Source: Rhabditophanes sp. KR3021 (Eukaryota > Nematoda > Chromadorea > Rhabditida > Alloionematidae). Taken from it: 64,000 bases of DNA. The position numbers and the translations under genes are program-made. The stretch is from assembly GCA_963281155.1 (NCBI GenBank), contig CAUJLY010000002.1, positions 3,472,001 to 3,536,000 on the forward strand. The letters run 5' to 3'. The notes under the pieces are model-generated. The model saw only the letters and a program-made list of their open reading frames with translations, did no database searches and was not told the origin of the DNA. Below, piece after piece: positions 1-15,000 of this stretch; position 1 is the first letter of the stretch, and each line of letters starts with the position of its first letter.

Positions 1-3000
1 AAGTTGAAACCGGATATGGTAACTTTAATTTTATAATATCTTAATATGTAATAAATTAATTAGGCTGATAAAAACGAAACGAACTTCTCCTATAAGCTGT
101 CAAATTATGCGACAGCCAAGGAACTTTGGAAAATTGGAGTTGAACACCACACATTCTTTAGACTAATCCAACCGGAAGATGACCTTAAGAGAGGAAACAT
201 GTGTGCCCCACGAGGAAACAGAACATTCCGCTACTATGGACGCACCCAATATCAAACTAAATTACACGCTACCATGTTTGGTCAGATGTCCCCAGATTTC
301 GAAAGATCAGGGCATATCCGTGTTGATCCAGAGGAATTAATTGTTAGTTCTTTGGAAACAACAACTCCAGTCAAGAATGTTGTTGATGTTCAATCCCATC
401 CACACGAAAAGACTTACCACATCGTTGAAGGCGAGGACGTTTCGATTGATGAAGATGACAGAAACAAAACTTTGATCCAGGTAGGTTAATTTATATATTA
501 AAAATGAAAGATTTGAAATCTTTCTGCTTTGGTGCAGCACAATGATTGAGTAACTCTTTATTCATATTCATTCATATAAGTACATTTAAGATGAATAACA
601 TTATTCATTGATAGACGAATCGTTTTTCAACATTGGTGAACACATTTTATTCACTCGTATTGAATTTTTTATTAAAAACCCCGCATGAGTTTATTGCCAC
701 ACTCCTTCACAAACCATTACTCCCCTACACCCTCTTATTGTTGCTTACTCTCAGACCGATCAAGGATTGGCCTCTTCAAAATCGAGTCATGGTGCCGAAT
801 ACCTTATCCAAGACTCCCATTTCTCACATGACACTTTCACTAGTAGTGGCTACGCAACTGGTGACAACACGTTTAGTAACACACCTCGTTCTGACCCTTC
901 CACTTCTCGAATCCGTTTCGCAGACCGCGTCTCGATAGATTTAGAAAAGAAGAAAAAAATTAGAAGAACATTATTTGGAAAGGGAAAAGAAAAGGAATAC
1001 ATGAGTCATGGAAGCAAATTACTTGGATACCCAACAGATGATGAAACACAAGTCGAAACGAACGTATTATTAACTCAAAATTATGAATTCCAGCATTTAC
1101 CCATTGATAGGGAAGTTGCTTTGTACCATCCTGGACAGTCAACTGGAAAGGGAGGCATTACTTGCTGTGGACCTGCCAAGAAGAACGGAAAGAGAAATGC
1201 TAAGGGTAAACTTATCTATAAGAGTGAGATTTCCAAACCTCTCTCAATAGAAGAAGACCTTGAAAAGTACCCTTTGCGTTACAAATCTGACCCATATCAC
1301 TCAGGAGTTAGCTCAGAATCGTACTTTGTTAACAAAAAACACAGAAAATTCAAGAGACTTCAACATGAAGGAACAAATGAAGTTATCAAAAAGGAGAAAG
1401 TTGACTTCAAATATTATCCCGCTTTACAACCTGAAGCTGTTGTTGACAATAGATTAGAAAAAATTTATGAGCTAGAAAGTGAGCCTCTTCGAAAGCTGGT
1501 TAACAAATATCATTCCGGACTATGTTAGTTTTAAAAAAATGTCAAATAATTATCATTTATAATATCAATATGAGCTTCGAATATGAGATCAGCGACTTTG
1601 TCATCCATTTCCAGATGCATGAGATGGACTTCTTCAAATGATGACTTTCCGGAGTCAGAGTTTGTGAGTTGTGGTCTTAGAGCACCAATGAGAATACACG
1701 CTACATTTTCAGCGACTTCTTTTGATTGATACTTCACCTTTAGTACAATTACCTCCTTCTCACTCAATGACTTACACAGACTACTCCTTTATCATCGAAC
1801 AACATTTCTAGTTCACCAGCAAGATTGAATTTTAATTTGTGGTCGTGCAATCTTTGGATAAAGTCTTTTGTTCCTCCAACGTATCGAATCCCTTTCATGA
1901 TTCCTGCTTTATTCCAGTTACCCTTTATTTTTAAAGCATCTTCTACAATGTTTACATTTGAAAACAGAAATATATTTAGATTTCTTTGTACAACATCTAA
2001 GCAAAGTGATTCACCTTCAAAGCTTGTAAACCTTGTTCAGGAGGTTTCGAATCTTTGTCATCTGATTCCAAGAAACTTTCTTCGTCTTTTGGGGTGAATA
2101 GTTTTGACAACATTGGACCACATTTATTGCTCGGATATCCCTTTTTGAATGATTCAGTAAGCGTCTATAATTTTTTATCAGACGGAACTTGGGCTATCTC
2201 ATTGATCAATTCAATCATACAAGTGGCATCATTGATTTTTGACTCACTAAGTCCTTCTACTGGCGGCATGTTTATAACATTTTTAATCCGTTCTACTTTT
2301 AACAAAATGTCGAAGAAACATCCCATGAAAGCTGGATAATTGAAGCAGGAGTAGATGGTATGGTGTATCAATTGATATTCAGGAATAGTAGTACTAAATC
2401 CACCTGCCTTGAAACTATACAAGATATTTCTATTTTTAAATAAGAAGCTAGACAAATGAGCAGTTTTAAAATGAACCATAGTTTGGAGATCATTTTCAAA
2501 TTGATCCCACATTACTTTAGCATTTTCAAATAGTCGGTTCATTAATAAACTCTCTCCAAGAAACAGGAACATTGAATCCCTCAAATGCCAAGTTTGCTCA
2601 TAATTCCTATACTTTTCTTCTTCAAATTTTGCTGTTCCAGCATATGGAATTTGAGCCAGACTAATCATTTCAACAAAATCCTTGCGTTCTTCCACACTCA
2701 TCTCCTTATCTAGACAGAAAAGTGAATCATTTCTTCACTCTTTGATTGATCTAAAGTAGTTATTACAATAACATATGCTTTTGATCTTACCTTCAATAAG
2801 TTTAATTGTTATTGTGTAGCAAACCAGCATTCCTATCGTTTCCTCCATCATCAATTTGACCTAAAATTAAAGAATTTTTTGATGAAATTAGTTTTTAAAC
2901 TTACTTTCTTCCACAGCATTAGTACTTCTTCCAAGGTAATGCTCTTATTTTGAATACAAGCAATCTTTTCTTCCATAAAGATTTAGTAAACACATAATAA

Positions 3001-6000
3001 GGGCGATGTTGGGCACTAAAACAAACAAAGCAAATTAGTAAACGTGCATTTGATGTCAAATATCGCCATGGCACGTAAATAGCTTCCAGCTAATAATCAA
3101 AGGTACAAAGTCTTAGACCAATTTCGGTAGAGTGTTTCACTAACACAATAATTTAAAAATTAAAAACATGCAAATCTATTACGCTGTTACTTTAATTCAT
3201 AAAATGGAATTTCAGCCACGAATAAAAAAGAAACTAAAGAGCAAAAGAAAATTGCTAAAAGAGAAAAGTTATTGACAAATAAATCCAGTCCTGTCAGAGA
3301 AAGTCATACAAATAAATGTAGATGCATTCCTTGCCAATGTTTTGGTGGTTCCAAAATTCCAAAAAGCAACATTCCACGTAATAATATTTATAACTTTTCA
3401 ACAGAACCTTTTGATGGCCAGTTAGATGAATGTTCACGAACAAATGATATGGGCAATACTCCATTGAATGTTGTTTGTGAATCTTACCCTGTTCCAAAAT
3501 ACAAGGCAGCCAATAGGAAACAAAAGAGCGGTGTCTTATCTTGCCTTAAATCCAAAACACCGATTGAAGAAAGAAAGCAAGAAGAGTATGGAATTCAGGA
3601 AGAAACCATCGAATCCGATCCTCATCATATTGTTAAAAGAGTATTAAGAGATGAGGATTATCCTGTCCAAGAGCCGGATCAAGTTCAAGCTTACATCAGC
3701 CATGATCAATTTGATCCTTCTATACCAGGAACTAGCGACCAGTACCTTGTACAAGAGAGCGTTGAAGAAAGAACTGCAAGCCCTGTCAAAAATTACATAG
3801 AAGTTAAAGGAAGGAAAGGAAAAAAATCATCGCCTTCAAAGGAATCGTATGACTTTAATAAGGACAAATATGAAGGGCCATTGGAAGATGTTGAAAAATC
3901 ATATGACCTATTTACATTACCACTCAATGATCATGTTGATACTTACGATTATCCTAAATATTCACCTATGAAGAAGAACAAAAAAACAACCATTACCAAT
4001 GAATATTCCAACAATTACGGGTATAGCACGGACAAATATGACGGACCACTAGAAAATACTCAAAGGACGAATGATATCAACGACACCTCTTTAGCAGATT
4101 ATGTTGAACACTTTGAAGTTCCTAAATATTCCCCTGCCAAACCAAAAGAAAAGAGTCCCGTAAAAAGTGATCCCAATCAAAAATACAATTTGTCTTCAGA
4201 GCGTTATGAAGGTCCACTAGAAGCTATTGAAAAGTATTTTGACATGGAAAGTAACCCGATTAATGAACACGTTGAGTCTTATGAAATTCCAAAGTACATA
4301 CCTCTAAAGATAAACACGAAGAAAGACATTATGAAGGAAAGAACTCCTTCTCCCGCCGAAGGGGAAGATATCAATTACCCTTCTGCTACTGTTGTTACTG
4401 CTGCGGAAATTGTTGTTAAATCCAAAAAGCAAAAGAAGTCGAAAAAAAGTGAAGTTAGTGGAAATTATAATGTTATGGAACAAAATGAAATTGATGAATC
4501 GTCTTTAACCACTGACAACCTACCTAAATATGAAAAAATTATTATTAATCATCCCGATGAAGATCGTGTTATTGTTAAAGAAGACATTGTTATTACTCAA
4601 TCAACTGAAGAAGAAAAACCGTCGACCTCATTTGTTAAAGAAGTAACTATTGTTGAGCCTGAAGTTGTTAAGAAAGATTCCATTAATGAGGCTGACATTC
4701 GTAAAGAAAAATCAAATTCGTTGTCTAGATTATTGGGAAGATTCAATCGTAGTGGGAGACGTGATAGCAATCATGATGATATTGTCGACGTCAAGAAAAA
4801 GAGTGGAACGCTCCTTTCAGATAGAGGATAGTGGAGTAGAAGATCCTGGAACAGATGCCGGAACTTTGCCAAGACTTAATGAAGAACAAAATGAGCTTAG
4901 CGAAAAGAAAACTAAAAAGCAAAAGAAGGCATCTTTGCTATGCAGTAGTACTGGCAAGAAAGGGTCTATGGCATATCTTCCAATTGAACAGGATACAGAT
5001 AATAAAGTCTTGAAGAATTATCCTACTGCTGAAGCTCCATACGAAGGTGAAGTTTTGAATATCGGAAGAGACTCCGATTTGCCAACCAATGATTTGAGAC
5101 AAAATGTGGAAGTTTATCATAGTGGAAACTCTGTTAAACAACCATCATGGAATCGTGCCTTTGCTATTTTCACAAGAACAAAACACGATGGAATAGAGGA
5201 TGTTATTAATAAGGAAAACATCAATAAAGAATTATATGAATTAGATACGACTCAATATGATGGACCATTTGAAGTGATGAACGTTCAGACTCAATTAGAA
5301 ACCAGTCCCATCCAAACTTATTCCAAAGTCTATCACTCCGGTCAATCTTTCCAAAAGAAAGGCAAGAAGAGCTCCTCCAAAAGACAAACTCTTAATGCTG
5401 CCGATTCTGAGGAAGATGAATATCATCCCACATCCAAAGAAAAGTATTCTTCTCTTAGTAGATTTATGGGTCTATTTAATCGTCCGAAAAAGACTGAAAC
5501 TCATGTATTTTCTGAAGGTGATTCAGGGCTAGATGGTTCTAACAGTTCAGCTGAGGTACCTGCCAATTACAGTATTAGTAACAAGAAAGTCAAAAAGTCC
5601 AAATACGATTTAGACCCTCAACCATTTACTGGAACGTATGAAAATACTGTTAAAATCAACGAGTTAAGAACAGCACCACTGACAGAATCTGTTGACATTC
5701 AAGCGTCTGGTTCTTTGCAAAAGACAGGAACCTTAGATACATCCTACGATGCTTCTATTGGCTCTGAAAGCGACGAAGAAAAGAAGAATACACGTTCAAA
5801 CACTTTGAGTAAATTTATTCAACGTTTCCATCTTCAAAAGAAAAGCAATGGAGGCAGTGATAATTTGAAGAGCTTTGAGAAGTACCCTCCAATGACAGAA
5901 AGCTTTGAAGGTAACCTTGAAACTGTTGAGCTTACCAAAACCATGCCAACTACTCCACTTGATACTTCAGTAACTCTTTATGATGTTCCTAAATATCAAG

Positions 6001-9000
6001 CTAAAATTGAGAAGCCCCCCGGTTGTCTATCTTGCGCCGTACCTACTAGAAAAGAATCAGTTCATATGTATGAAGTTAAAGAAGTCACAGAAGAAGATCC
6101 ACGCATAACTTACCACCACAAAACATCAATTGAAAGTGAAAGAATCTTGTATGGATCTGCTGCCATGTCCACCGACAGTGAGGGGTCCGAGATGGAAGAA
6201 ACACCAGTTGAGGAGCCAACCGTAAATGAAAAACCATTTGGTCTTAAACTAACTGTTCAGAGACCAGTAATTCCCCAAATTGATGAAATGGCAGTTGTAA
6301 CTCCGGCAACCGACATGACATTTGAATTTAAGAATAAAAAGAAGCCCTCTAAATTAGCATGTTTGTCCTCTAGTTCATCAACAACTTCCAAATCAAGTGC
6401 ATCAGTTGAAGAAATTCGTCCCATTGGAAAAGATGAGATTAACTTTGAATTTTATCCAACCTATGATTCATACAAAGGACCAGTCGAACAAACACATCAA
6501 AACATTGACTTTGAGACTGTACCGATTCGCGAACATGTACAATTGTACAAAGTTAAAAAGTATCGTGCTAGAAAAGAGGGTGACGGAAATCATATGTTTG
6601 CATGTTTTGGTAAGCCAAAGTTAAGTGGGTCTGCAAGAAGACACAAGAAAAGTGAAACTAAATCTACTAATTATTCGTTGGGATTTGAAAGGTCAGTATT
6701 AGTTGAGTTGCCAGTGGCAAATGCCAGACTTAGCGTTAATGAAGATGAGAACATCATTAAAGAAGTTCAATACGAAGCTGCCCAGCCCGAAGTAAAAATC
6801 GAAACAGCTCAGTTGGAAGCAGAGATCAAAACCAAAAAATCTGGCCCATCTTGTTTGGCTTGTGTGAGACCTAAAGCAAAGAAATTGGATGTTGCATACG
6901 AAAGTCCATCTTCCGTCCACATTGAACATGGGAAGCCCAAAATCGAGAAAGACTTGGAGGCAGCTGAAAAGGATTTACTGCTAAAGACTAAAAAATCAGG
7001 CCCATCTTGCTTTTCATGCGTTTCACCTAAATCAAAGAAAGCTAAGCTGGAAATTAATCAAGAAGTACCTGAAGTTGCCATTTCATCTGACGAAATTGAA
7101 CAACCCACACTTCACGGAGATCTCGAATTAGCATTACCTGAAAAGGATGCTGAGGTTAAGGCTAAAAAACCTAGAGTTGCTTCATGCTTTACATGCATCA
7201 GGCCTCAAGCTAAATTAGAAAAAAGAGCTTACAAATTGAAACAATATCCAATTAGTGCTACATACGAAGGACCAGTTGTTGAGTTGAAGCAAGAGCCACT
7301 GGTAGGAAGAGCCAACTTGGAAGAACATGTTCAACTTTATGACATTCCCAAATACAACATTAAGTCGCCTAAATGTGCTGCTTTAAATTGTGCTTCCAAG
7401 CCAAAGAAAGTGGATTTAGAGGCTGAAGTAGAATACAAGCCAATTCAAGTATCATCAGCTGAAATTGATGTCGTTAAATCAGATGAAGCAATTGAATTAG
7501 ATGTTGAGGCTCCTAAAAAAGACTTGGATGTTGAAATTAAGGCTAAAAAAGCTAGCCCTTCATCTTGTTTCTCATGTATTACCCCGAAATCAAAGAAAGC
7601 TAAATTGGATGTTACAACACCCGAATATGTCATACCCTCAGCACAAGTTGATATTGACACAGCTATTGAGCAACCTGCCGTTCAAGCAGATTTACAAGTT
7701 CAACCTCATGATGTGGATGTTGAGATAAAGACCAAGAAAATGGATATTGAAAGTCCAAGCACTCGAGTAGACATTGAACAAGGAACTGATCACATCGACT
7801 TAGAAATTGTAAAGCCAGATAGAAAGTTAGACTTTGAATTAGAAGGTGAAAAACCACGTGGATTATTGTTTTCTTGCATGAAGTCAAAGCCAAAGAAAAT
7901 TGACTTAGAAGCAGAATATAAAGTTGAAGAAGTTCCTGCTGCTCAAGTTGAAATTAACATGGACAAAGCTGAATTACAGGAACAATTGAAAGAGTCAGTT
8001 CCAAGAGGAAAATTGGAAGGTGATGCTAAGATAAAGAAACCACGTGTTGTTTCATGCTTTACATGTATCAGACCTCAAGCTAAATTAGAAAAAAGAGCCT
8101 ACAAATTGAAACAATATCCAATTAGTGCTACATACGAAGGACCAGTCGTTGAGTTGAAGCAAGAGCCACTGGTGGGAAGAGCCAACTTAGAAGAACATGT
8201 TCAACTTTATGACATTCCCAAATACAACATTAAATCATCTAAATGTGCTGCTTTAAATTGTGCTTCCAAGCCAAAGAAAGTTGAGTTGGAAGCAGAATAC
8301 AAGCCAGCTGAATTGCCAACTGCCGAGATCAAACTTGAAGGACCAGATTCTGAAATTAAACTTGAAAATCCAGAAGATGAAATAAAAATCGAAGTTCCAC
8401 AAAAAGAAATAGATTTGAAAATAAAGAAAGAAAAATCTAGTTCTCCTTCTTGCTTCGCATGCATCAGACCCAAATCAAAGAAAGCTAAACTTGATGTAGA
8501 ATATAAAGCACCCGAAGTAGGTGTAGATGAAATCAGGGTTGAACAACCAGAACTTCACGCTGACATTGAAGCTTCAATTCCTCAAAAGGAAATAGATTTG
8601 AAAATAAAGGCTAAAAAATCCAGTTCTCCTTCTTGCTTCGCATGCATCAAACCCAAATCAAAGAAAGCTAAACTTGATGTAGACTACAGAGCACCCGAAG
8701 TAGGTGTAGATGAAATCAGAGTTGAACAACCAGAACTTCACGCTGACATTGAAACTTCAATTCCCCAAAAGGAGATTGAATTAGAAGTAAAGGCTAAAAA
8801 ATCCAGTCCTTCTTGCTTTGCTTGTGTAAAACCCAAATCAAAGAAAGCTAAACTTGACGTAGAATACAGAGCACCCGAAGTAGGTGTAGATGAAATCAGG
8901 GTTGAACAACCAGAACTTCACGCTGACATTGAAGCTTCAATTCCTCAAAAAGAGATTGAATTAGAAGTAAAAGCTAGAAAAATCCAGTCTCCTTCGTGCT

Positions 9001-12000
9001 TCGCTTGTGTAAAACCCAAGTCGAAGAAAGCTAAACTTGATGTAGACTATAAAGCACCCGAAGTAGGTGTAGATGAAATCAGAGTTGAACAACCAGAACT
9101 TCATGCTGACATTGAAGCTTCAATTCCCCAAAAGGAGATTGAATTAGAAGTAAAGGCTAAAAAATCCAGTCCTTCTTGCTTTGCTTGTGTAAAACCCAAA
9201 TCAAAGAAAGCTAAACTTGACGTAGAATACAGAGCACCCGAAGTAGGTGTAGATGAAATCAGAGTTGAACAACCAGAACTTCATGCTGACATTGAAGCTT
9301 CAATTCCCCAAAAGGAGATTGAATTAGAAGTAAAGGCTAAAAAATCCAGTCCTTCTTGCTTCGCTTGTGTAAAACCCAAGTCGAAGAAAGCTAAACTTGA
9401 TGTAGAATATAAAGCACCCGAAATCGGTGTAGATGAAATCAGAGTTGAACAACCAGAACTTCATGCTGACATTGAAGCTTCAATTCCTCAAAAGGAAATA
9501 GATTTGAAAATAAAGAAAGAAAAATCTAGTTCTCCTTCTTGCTTCGCTTGCATCAGACCCAAGTCGAAGAAAGCTAAACTTGATGTAGAATATAAAGCAC
9601 CCGAAGTAGGTGTAGATGAAATCAGAGTTGAACAACCAGAACTTCATGCTGACATTGAAGCTTCAATTCCTCAAAAAGAAATAGATTTGAAAATAAAGAA
9701 AGCTAAAAAATCTAGTTCTCCATCTTGCTTCGCTTGTGTAAAACCCAAATCGAAGAAAGCTAAACTTGACGTAGAATACAGAGCACCCGAAGTAGGTGTA
9801 GATGAAATCAGAGTTGAACAACCAGAGCTTCATGCTGACATTGAAGCTTCAATTCCTCAAAAAGAGGTTGATATTAGGGGCAAAAAATCCAGACCATCAT
9901 GTTTTGCATGTGTTAGACCCAAATCAAAGAAAGCTAAGTTGGAAGTTGGATATAAAGAGCCAGAAGTTGTAGTTCCTACATCTCAAATGGAAATTAACAT
10001 TCAGGAACCTAGCATTGAAGTTCAAAGTGATTTAGATCTCCCGGAGCAAAAAGTAGAGGCTAAAATAAAGACCAAAAAACCACATGCTGCTTCCTGCTTT
10101 GCTTGCAATAGACGACAGAACAAAAAAATGGATGTAAATTCATATCCTATTAGTGGAATATATGAAGGGCCTGTTGTACAATTAAAACAAGAGCCACTTG
10201 TAGCAATATCAAACTTGGATGAACATGTTGAGCTTTATGACATTCCAAAGTACAATGTTAAATCTCCTAAATGTATTTCTCTAAATTGTGGCGCTTCTAA
10301 GCAAAAGAAAATTGAAATGGATACGGAATACGAACCTGTTGATATTGAAGTGCCATCGACTGAAATTCCCGAGATTAACAAGCAAGTTGAAATTAAAGTT
10401 TCACAAGATAACTTAGGGTATAAGCACAAAACATCCCCAGCTAAAGCCTCATGCTTTTCATGTGCTTCTGGAAAGAAAGATTTTGGAACAGAATACAAGA
10501 AGCCTGAAATGATTTTATCTTCTGTCGAAATTGAGATGCCAGAATCCGAAATTAGATTACCCAGTGTTGATATCGAAATGCCAAAAATTGAATTACCTAG
10601 TACTGATATCGAAACACCGAAAGTTGAACTACCTAGTGCTGACATTGAATTACCAAGTGCACAAATAGATTTTAATCCATCATTAGATGTTAATGTACAT
10701 GCTATGGCACCAAAGCTTTCACATGATTATGAGTTGTCATTCGAAAGACCAGAAGGTTCTTTGGACGCAGAAATTGCAGAGACTAAATCATTTAGTATTC
10801 CAAGTGTTAGTCCAAAAACGGGTAAATTTGAATTCGAATACAAAAAGGCAGAAATCGAAATCCCAAAAGTTGATATTCCACAATTTGAAGTTAAACCATT
10901 TGACTTAGAAGTGCAATCGCCACGTATACAATTGAATAAAGAGTTCCATGTTACTTCCCCGGAAGCTGAGATTGCATTTGAAAGACCAGCTACTCCAGAA
11001 TTTAATATTGATACTGAAGTTAAAGGAAAAAAATTAAGTGTATCTTGCTTGTCATGTGTTAAATCAAACCAGATGGATTTGACTACGGAATACAAAGGAA
11101 CTGGCGTTACATTGCCTGATGATGATCAAGCAATAGAGGTGAAACTCGCAACATTGGACGCAGCAGTTGCCGAAAAAGATGTCGACGTTGTTGCGAAAGC
11201 TAAAAAACCAAAAGCTGCATCTTGTCTTGCTTGTGTCAAGCCCAAAGTCAGTAAAAAACCTTTAGTATTAGAAGCATATCCATCCACTGAGGTTTACGAA
11301 GGAAATGTAGTTGGTCTTGAGAAAGAAGGTGTTATTCCAACAATTAATTTGAAAGAAGAAGTAGAATTATATCCCATTCCTAAATACAATGTTAAATCCC
11401 CAAAATGCGGTTTATTCAGTTGTGCTGCTAAACCTAAAAAAGTTGTGGTTGATGATCAATATACACCCCGAGATTTAACTGTCGATCAACCACAAATTGA
11501 AGTTGATGTTTCTGTGCCAAAGAAAAAATTGGATGTGCAAGTAAAGACCAAAAAACCTAGTCTATCATCCCGCTTTGCTCCAAAGTCTAAAAAAGTTGAA
11601 TTAGAAACTAAATTAGATGTCCCAGCTGATGAAGTTGATGTTGCCATTCAACAACCTGAAATGCATAGTCAAATAGAAGTTATTGCTCCAAACGAAAAAT
11701 TGGAAGCTGACATTAAGGTTAAGAAGCCAAGTAGTAAGTGTTTATCATGCGTTGGAGGACCAAAAGCTAAAAAAGAAAGAAGAGCTTACCAAATGAGTCA
11801 ATATCCAATTAATGCTACTTATGACAGTCCAGTTTTAGAATTGAAACAAGAGTCACTAGTCCCTAGATCAAATTTAGATGAACATGTTCAGCTTTATGAT
11901 ATTCCTGAATACAATATCAAATCTCCTAAGTGTGCTTCTTTAAACTGTGCTTCTAAGACTAAGAAAGTAGAATTAGAAAGTGAATATAAACCAGTTGAAG

Positions 12001-15000
12001 CTGATAATCCAGAAATTGAAGTAGCTGTTCCTGAAATTGAAGTAACCAAACCTGAAATTGAAGTAGAAGTTCCTAAAAACAAATTAGACGTTGAAGGAAA
12101 AACTAAAAGATCGCGTTCATCTTGTTTCTCATGCTTTGCATCACCAAAGCCAAAGAAAGCTAATATAGAAGTAGAATATAAAGCACCAGAAGTAGCACCT
12201 GCTGAAATTGAGATTGAAGAACCTAAGATTCACGCAGATTTAGAAGTTGCCATTTCAGAAAAAGGAATTAGAAATTAAAGACTAAGAAATCTAGCCCATC
12301 ATGTTTTGCATGTGTCAGAAAACCTAAATCAAAGAAAGATAAGTTAGAAGTAGAATATAAAGGACCAGAAGTAGCACCTACTGAAATTGAGATTGAAGAA
12401 CCTAAGATTCATGCTGATTTAGAAGTTACTCCACCTGAAAAGGAATTGGAAATTAAAGCCAAGAAATCACCATCATGTTTTGCATGTGTAAGAAAACCTA
12501 AATCAAAGAAAGATAAACTAGAAGTAGAATATAAAGGACCAGAGGTTGTAATACCATCAACAGAAGTTGATATTAACGAACCTGAAATTCATGCTGATTT
12601 AGAAGTTACTCCGCCTGAAAAGGAATTGGAAATTAAAGCCAAGAAATCACCATCATGTTTTGCATGTGTCAGAAAACCTAAATCAAAGAAAGATAAGTTA
12701 GAAGTAGAATATAAAGCACCAGAGGTTGTAATACCATCAACAGAAGTTGATATTAACGAACCTGAAATTCATGCTGATTTAGAAGTTACTCCGCCTGAAA
12801 AGGAATTGGAAATTAAAGCCAAGAAATCACCATCATGTTTTGCATGTGTCAGAAAACCTAAATCAAAGAAAGATAAGTTAGAAGTAGAATATAAAGCACC
12901 AGAGGTTGTAATACCATCAACAGAAGTTGATATTAACGAACCTGAAATTCATGCTGATTTAGAAGTTACTCCACCTGAAAAGGAATTGGAAATTAAGGAC
13001 AAGAAATCACCATCATGTTTTGCATGCGTAAGAAAACCTAAATCAAAGAGAGATAAGTTCGAAGGTGCAACAGTTTCAATTGATCATGCAGATGCTGATT
13101 TGGAAATCAAAGAACCTCAATTGGATGCTTCCAAGGGAATATCCTGTTGTGTCAGTCCTAAATCAAAGAAAATTGACTTAGATGCTCAATATCATGTTTC
13201 TGACCTCACCCTTACAACCCCACAAATCAAGGCTACTGAATTACCAACTCCAAAGATCAAGGTTCATTTGCCATCTTCTGAATTCAAGAGTGATGCTTCA
13301 CTTGATATCACATCCCCTGAAGTTCATTTTGAGAGACCTGATTTTAAGATTGAAGAAATTCACAAAACAGCTGGTTACGACGTTAATTACTCAACACCCA
13401 AAATTGAAACGTTTGATATTAGTATTAATAATGATTTTGAAAGTTCTTACAAAAACTCAGATCCATCTCTTAATGTTGAAACTGGATCTTTACTTTTAAG
13501 AGGGCAAGACATCGATATTGGCAAACAAATTTACAAAGAAGTTGAAATAAGGATGAACACTCCTGAAATTAAAATTAGTGTCGATGAAGTTGATACTCCT
13601 AGTAGAATGAGCCTAGATCACAGTGCACAAATCCATGGAGAAACTTTACAAATTGAAACTCCACACTCTCAAATTGATGCAAATCTTAAAACTAAGAGTG
13701 GTGGGTGCTTCAACTGTGCATCAAAGCCAAAGAAGGTTAAGCACTCAAAAACTAATCTAGAACCTTATCTTACATCTGACGTATACAAAGGGCAATTAGA
13801 ATCAGTCACTAGAAAGGATACTTTACAAACAGAACCATTATCATCTTACATAACTTTGTATAATGTGCCCAAATATAGACCAGCCAACAAGCAACCGAAG
13901 TGTGCAAAATTTAACTGTCTTGGAAAGAAACAAAATTTGCAAATTGAAGAGTATACACCTGTTGATAAAACAATAGTTGCTAACAGGCAAATTGGTGTGG
14001 ATTCTCTTGCAACTTCTGATAATGTAGTATCTGCTGAAATTGAACCCATTTCGATCAATGTCGATGGGAAAAAGATATCTAATAGACCATCTTCCACATG
14101 TGGTTCACTTTCTTGTGCCTCGCCAAAACAAAAGGGAGAAGTATATTATCCCAATGAAAAGCTTGATTTTTCCAAATATCCTAATGTTGAAACATATGAA
14201 GGAGAAGTATCTTTTTTGAATGCTCAAACTGATATTGCAGATCAACCAATTTCATCATACGTTACTGTTTATGATATTCCCAAGTATAAAGCTGCAAATA
14301 AACAGAAAGGATGTGCTTCCCTAAATTGCACCACAACCAAACCTAGTGGCGATTATGAATTAACTCCTACTCAAATTGAACACCAAATTGAAAATGATAT
14401 TGAGACTGCATATGCGGTTGATTTCAAAGAAGCCAAGCCTACTATAACACCTGAATCGACCCCCATTGTAACACCTATCAGAGATCTTGAATTGGTTGGC
14501 ACACAAGAATCATCATGGTCCAGATTTGTTATTCCCGAACACACTCCTGACTACGAACGTCAAGGTGAAATTGAACTTAAACCAGAATCTTACTTAGCCA
14601 ACCAACAAGCCGAATTTTCATTTGCTGTTGATGAAGTACGCGAATCACCATCACGCCATCAAGTTTCAATGAATACGATTGCATTAGATCATTCTACTGA
14701 ATTTGATAGATCTTTGCAATCTTCTAACTTCGAAAAGGAGTTAGATTCTACAAACCTTGAAAAAGAATTGGATATTATAGATGGTGAAAAACATTTTGAT
14801 GCTTCTAAGTTTGGAAGTGAATTAGAATATAGTGTACATGTCGAAAAAGATGTATCTGATGGTGTCAGTTTTGAAAACGAATTACCAGACATTCCAGTAA
14901 TTATTCAATCACACAATTCTGAGTATAAACGTAAACATGATGAAATGAGAAAACAATCTGTTGAAATTGCTCATCAAGTTGAGGAGAAGTTTCACGTTCA

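Noticed and set aside
4790..4835. Programmed ribosomal frameshift or 31-base intron joining the two halves of the giant exon
   Set aside because: The needed shift is +1, the run is not a -1 slippery heptamer, and a GTCAAG donor would be unusual. A one-A assembly error aligns best with the neighbouring repeat (KKxExxF....DSG).
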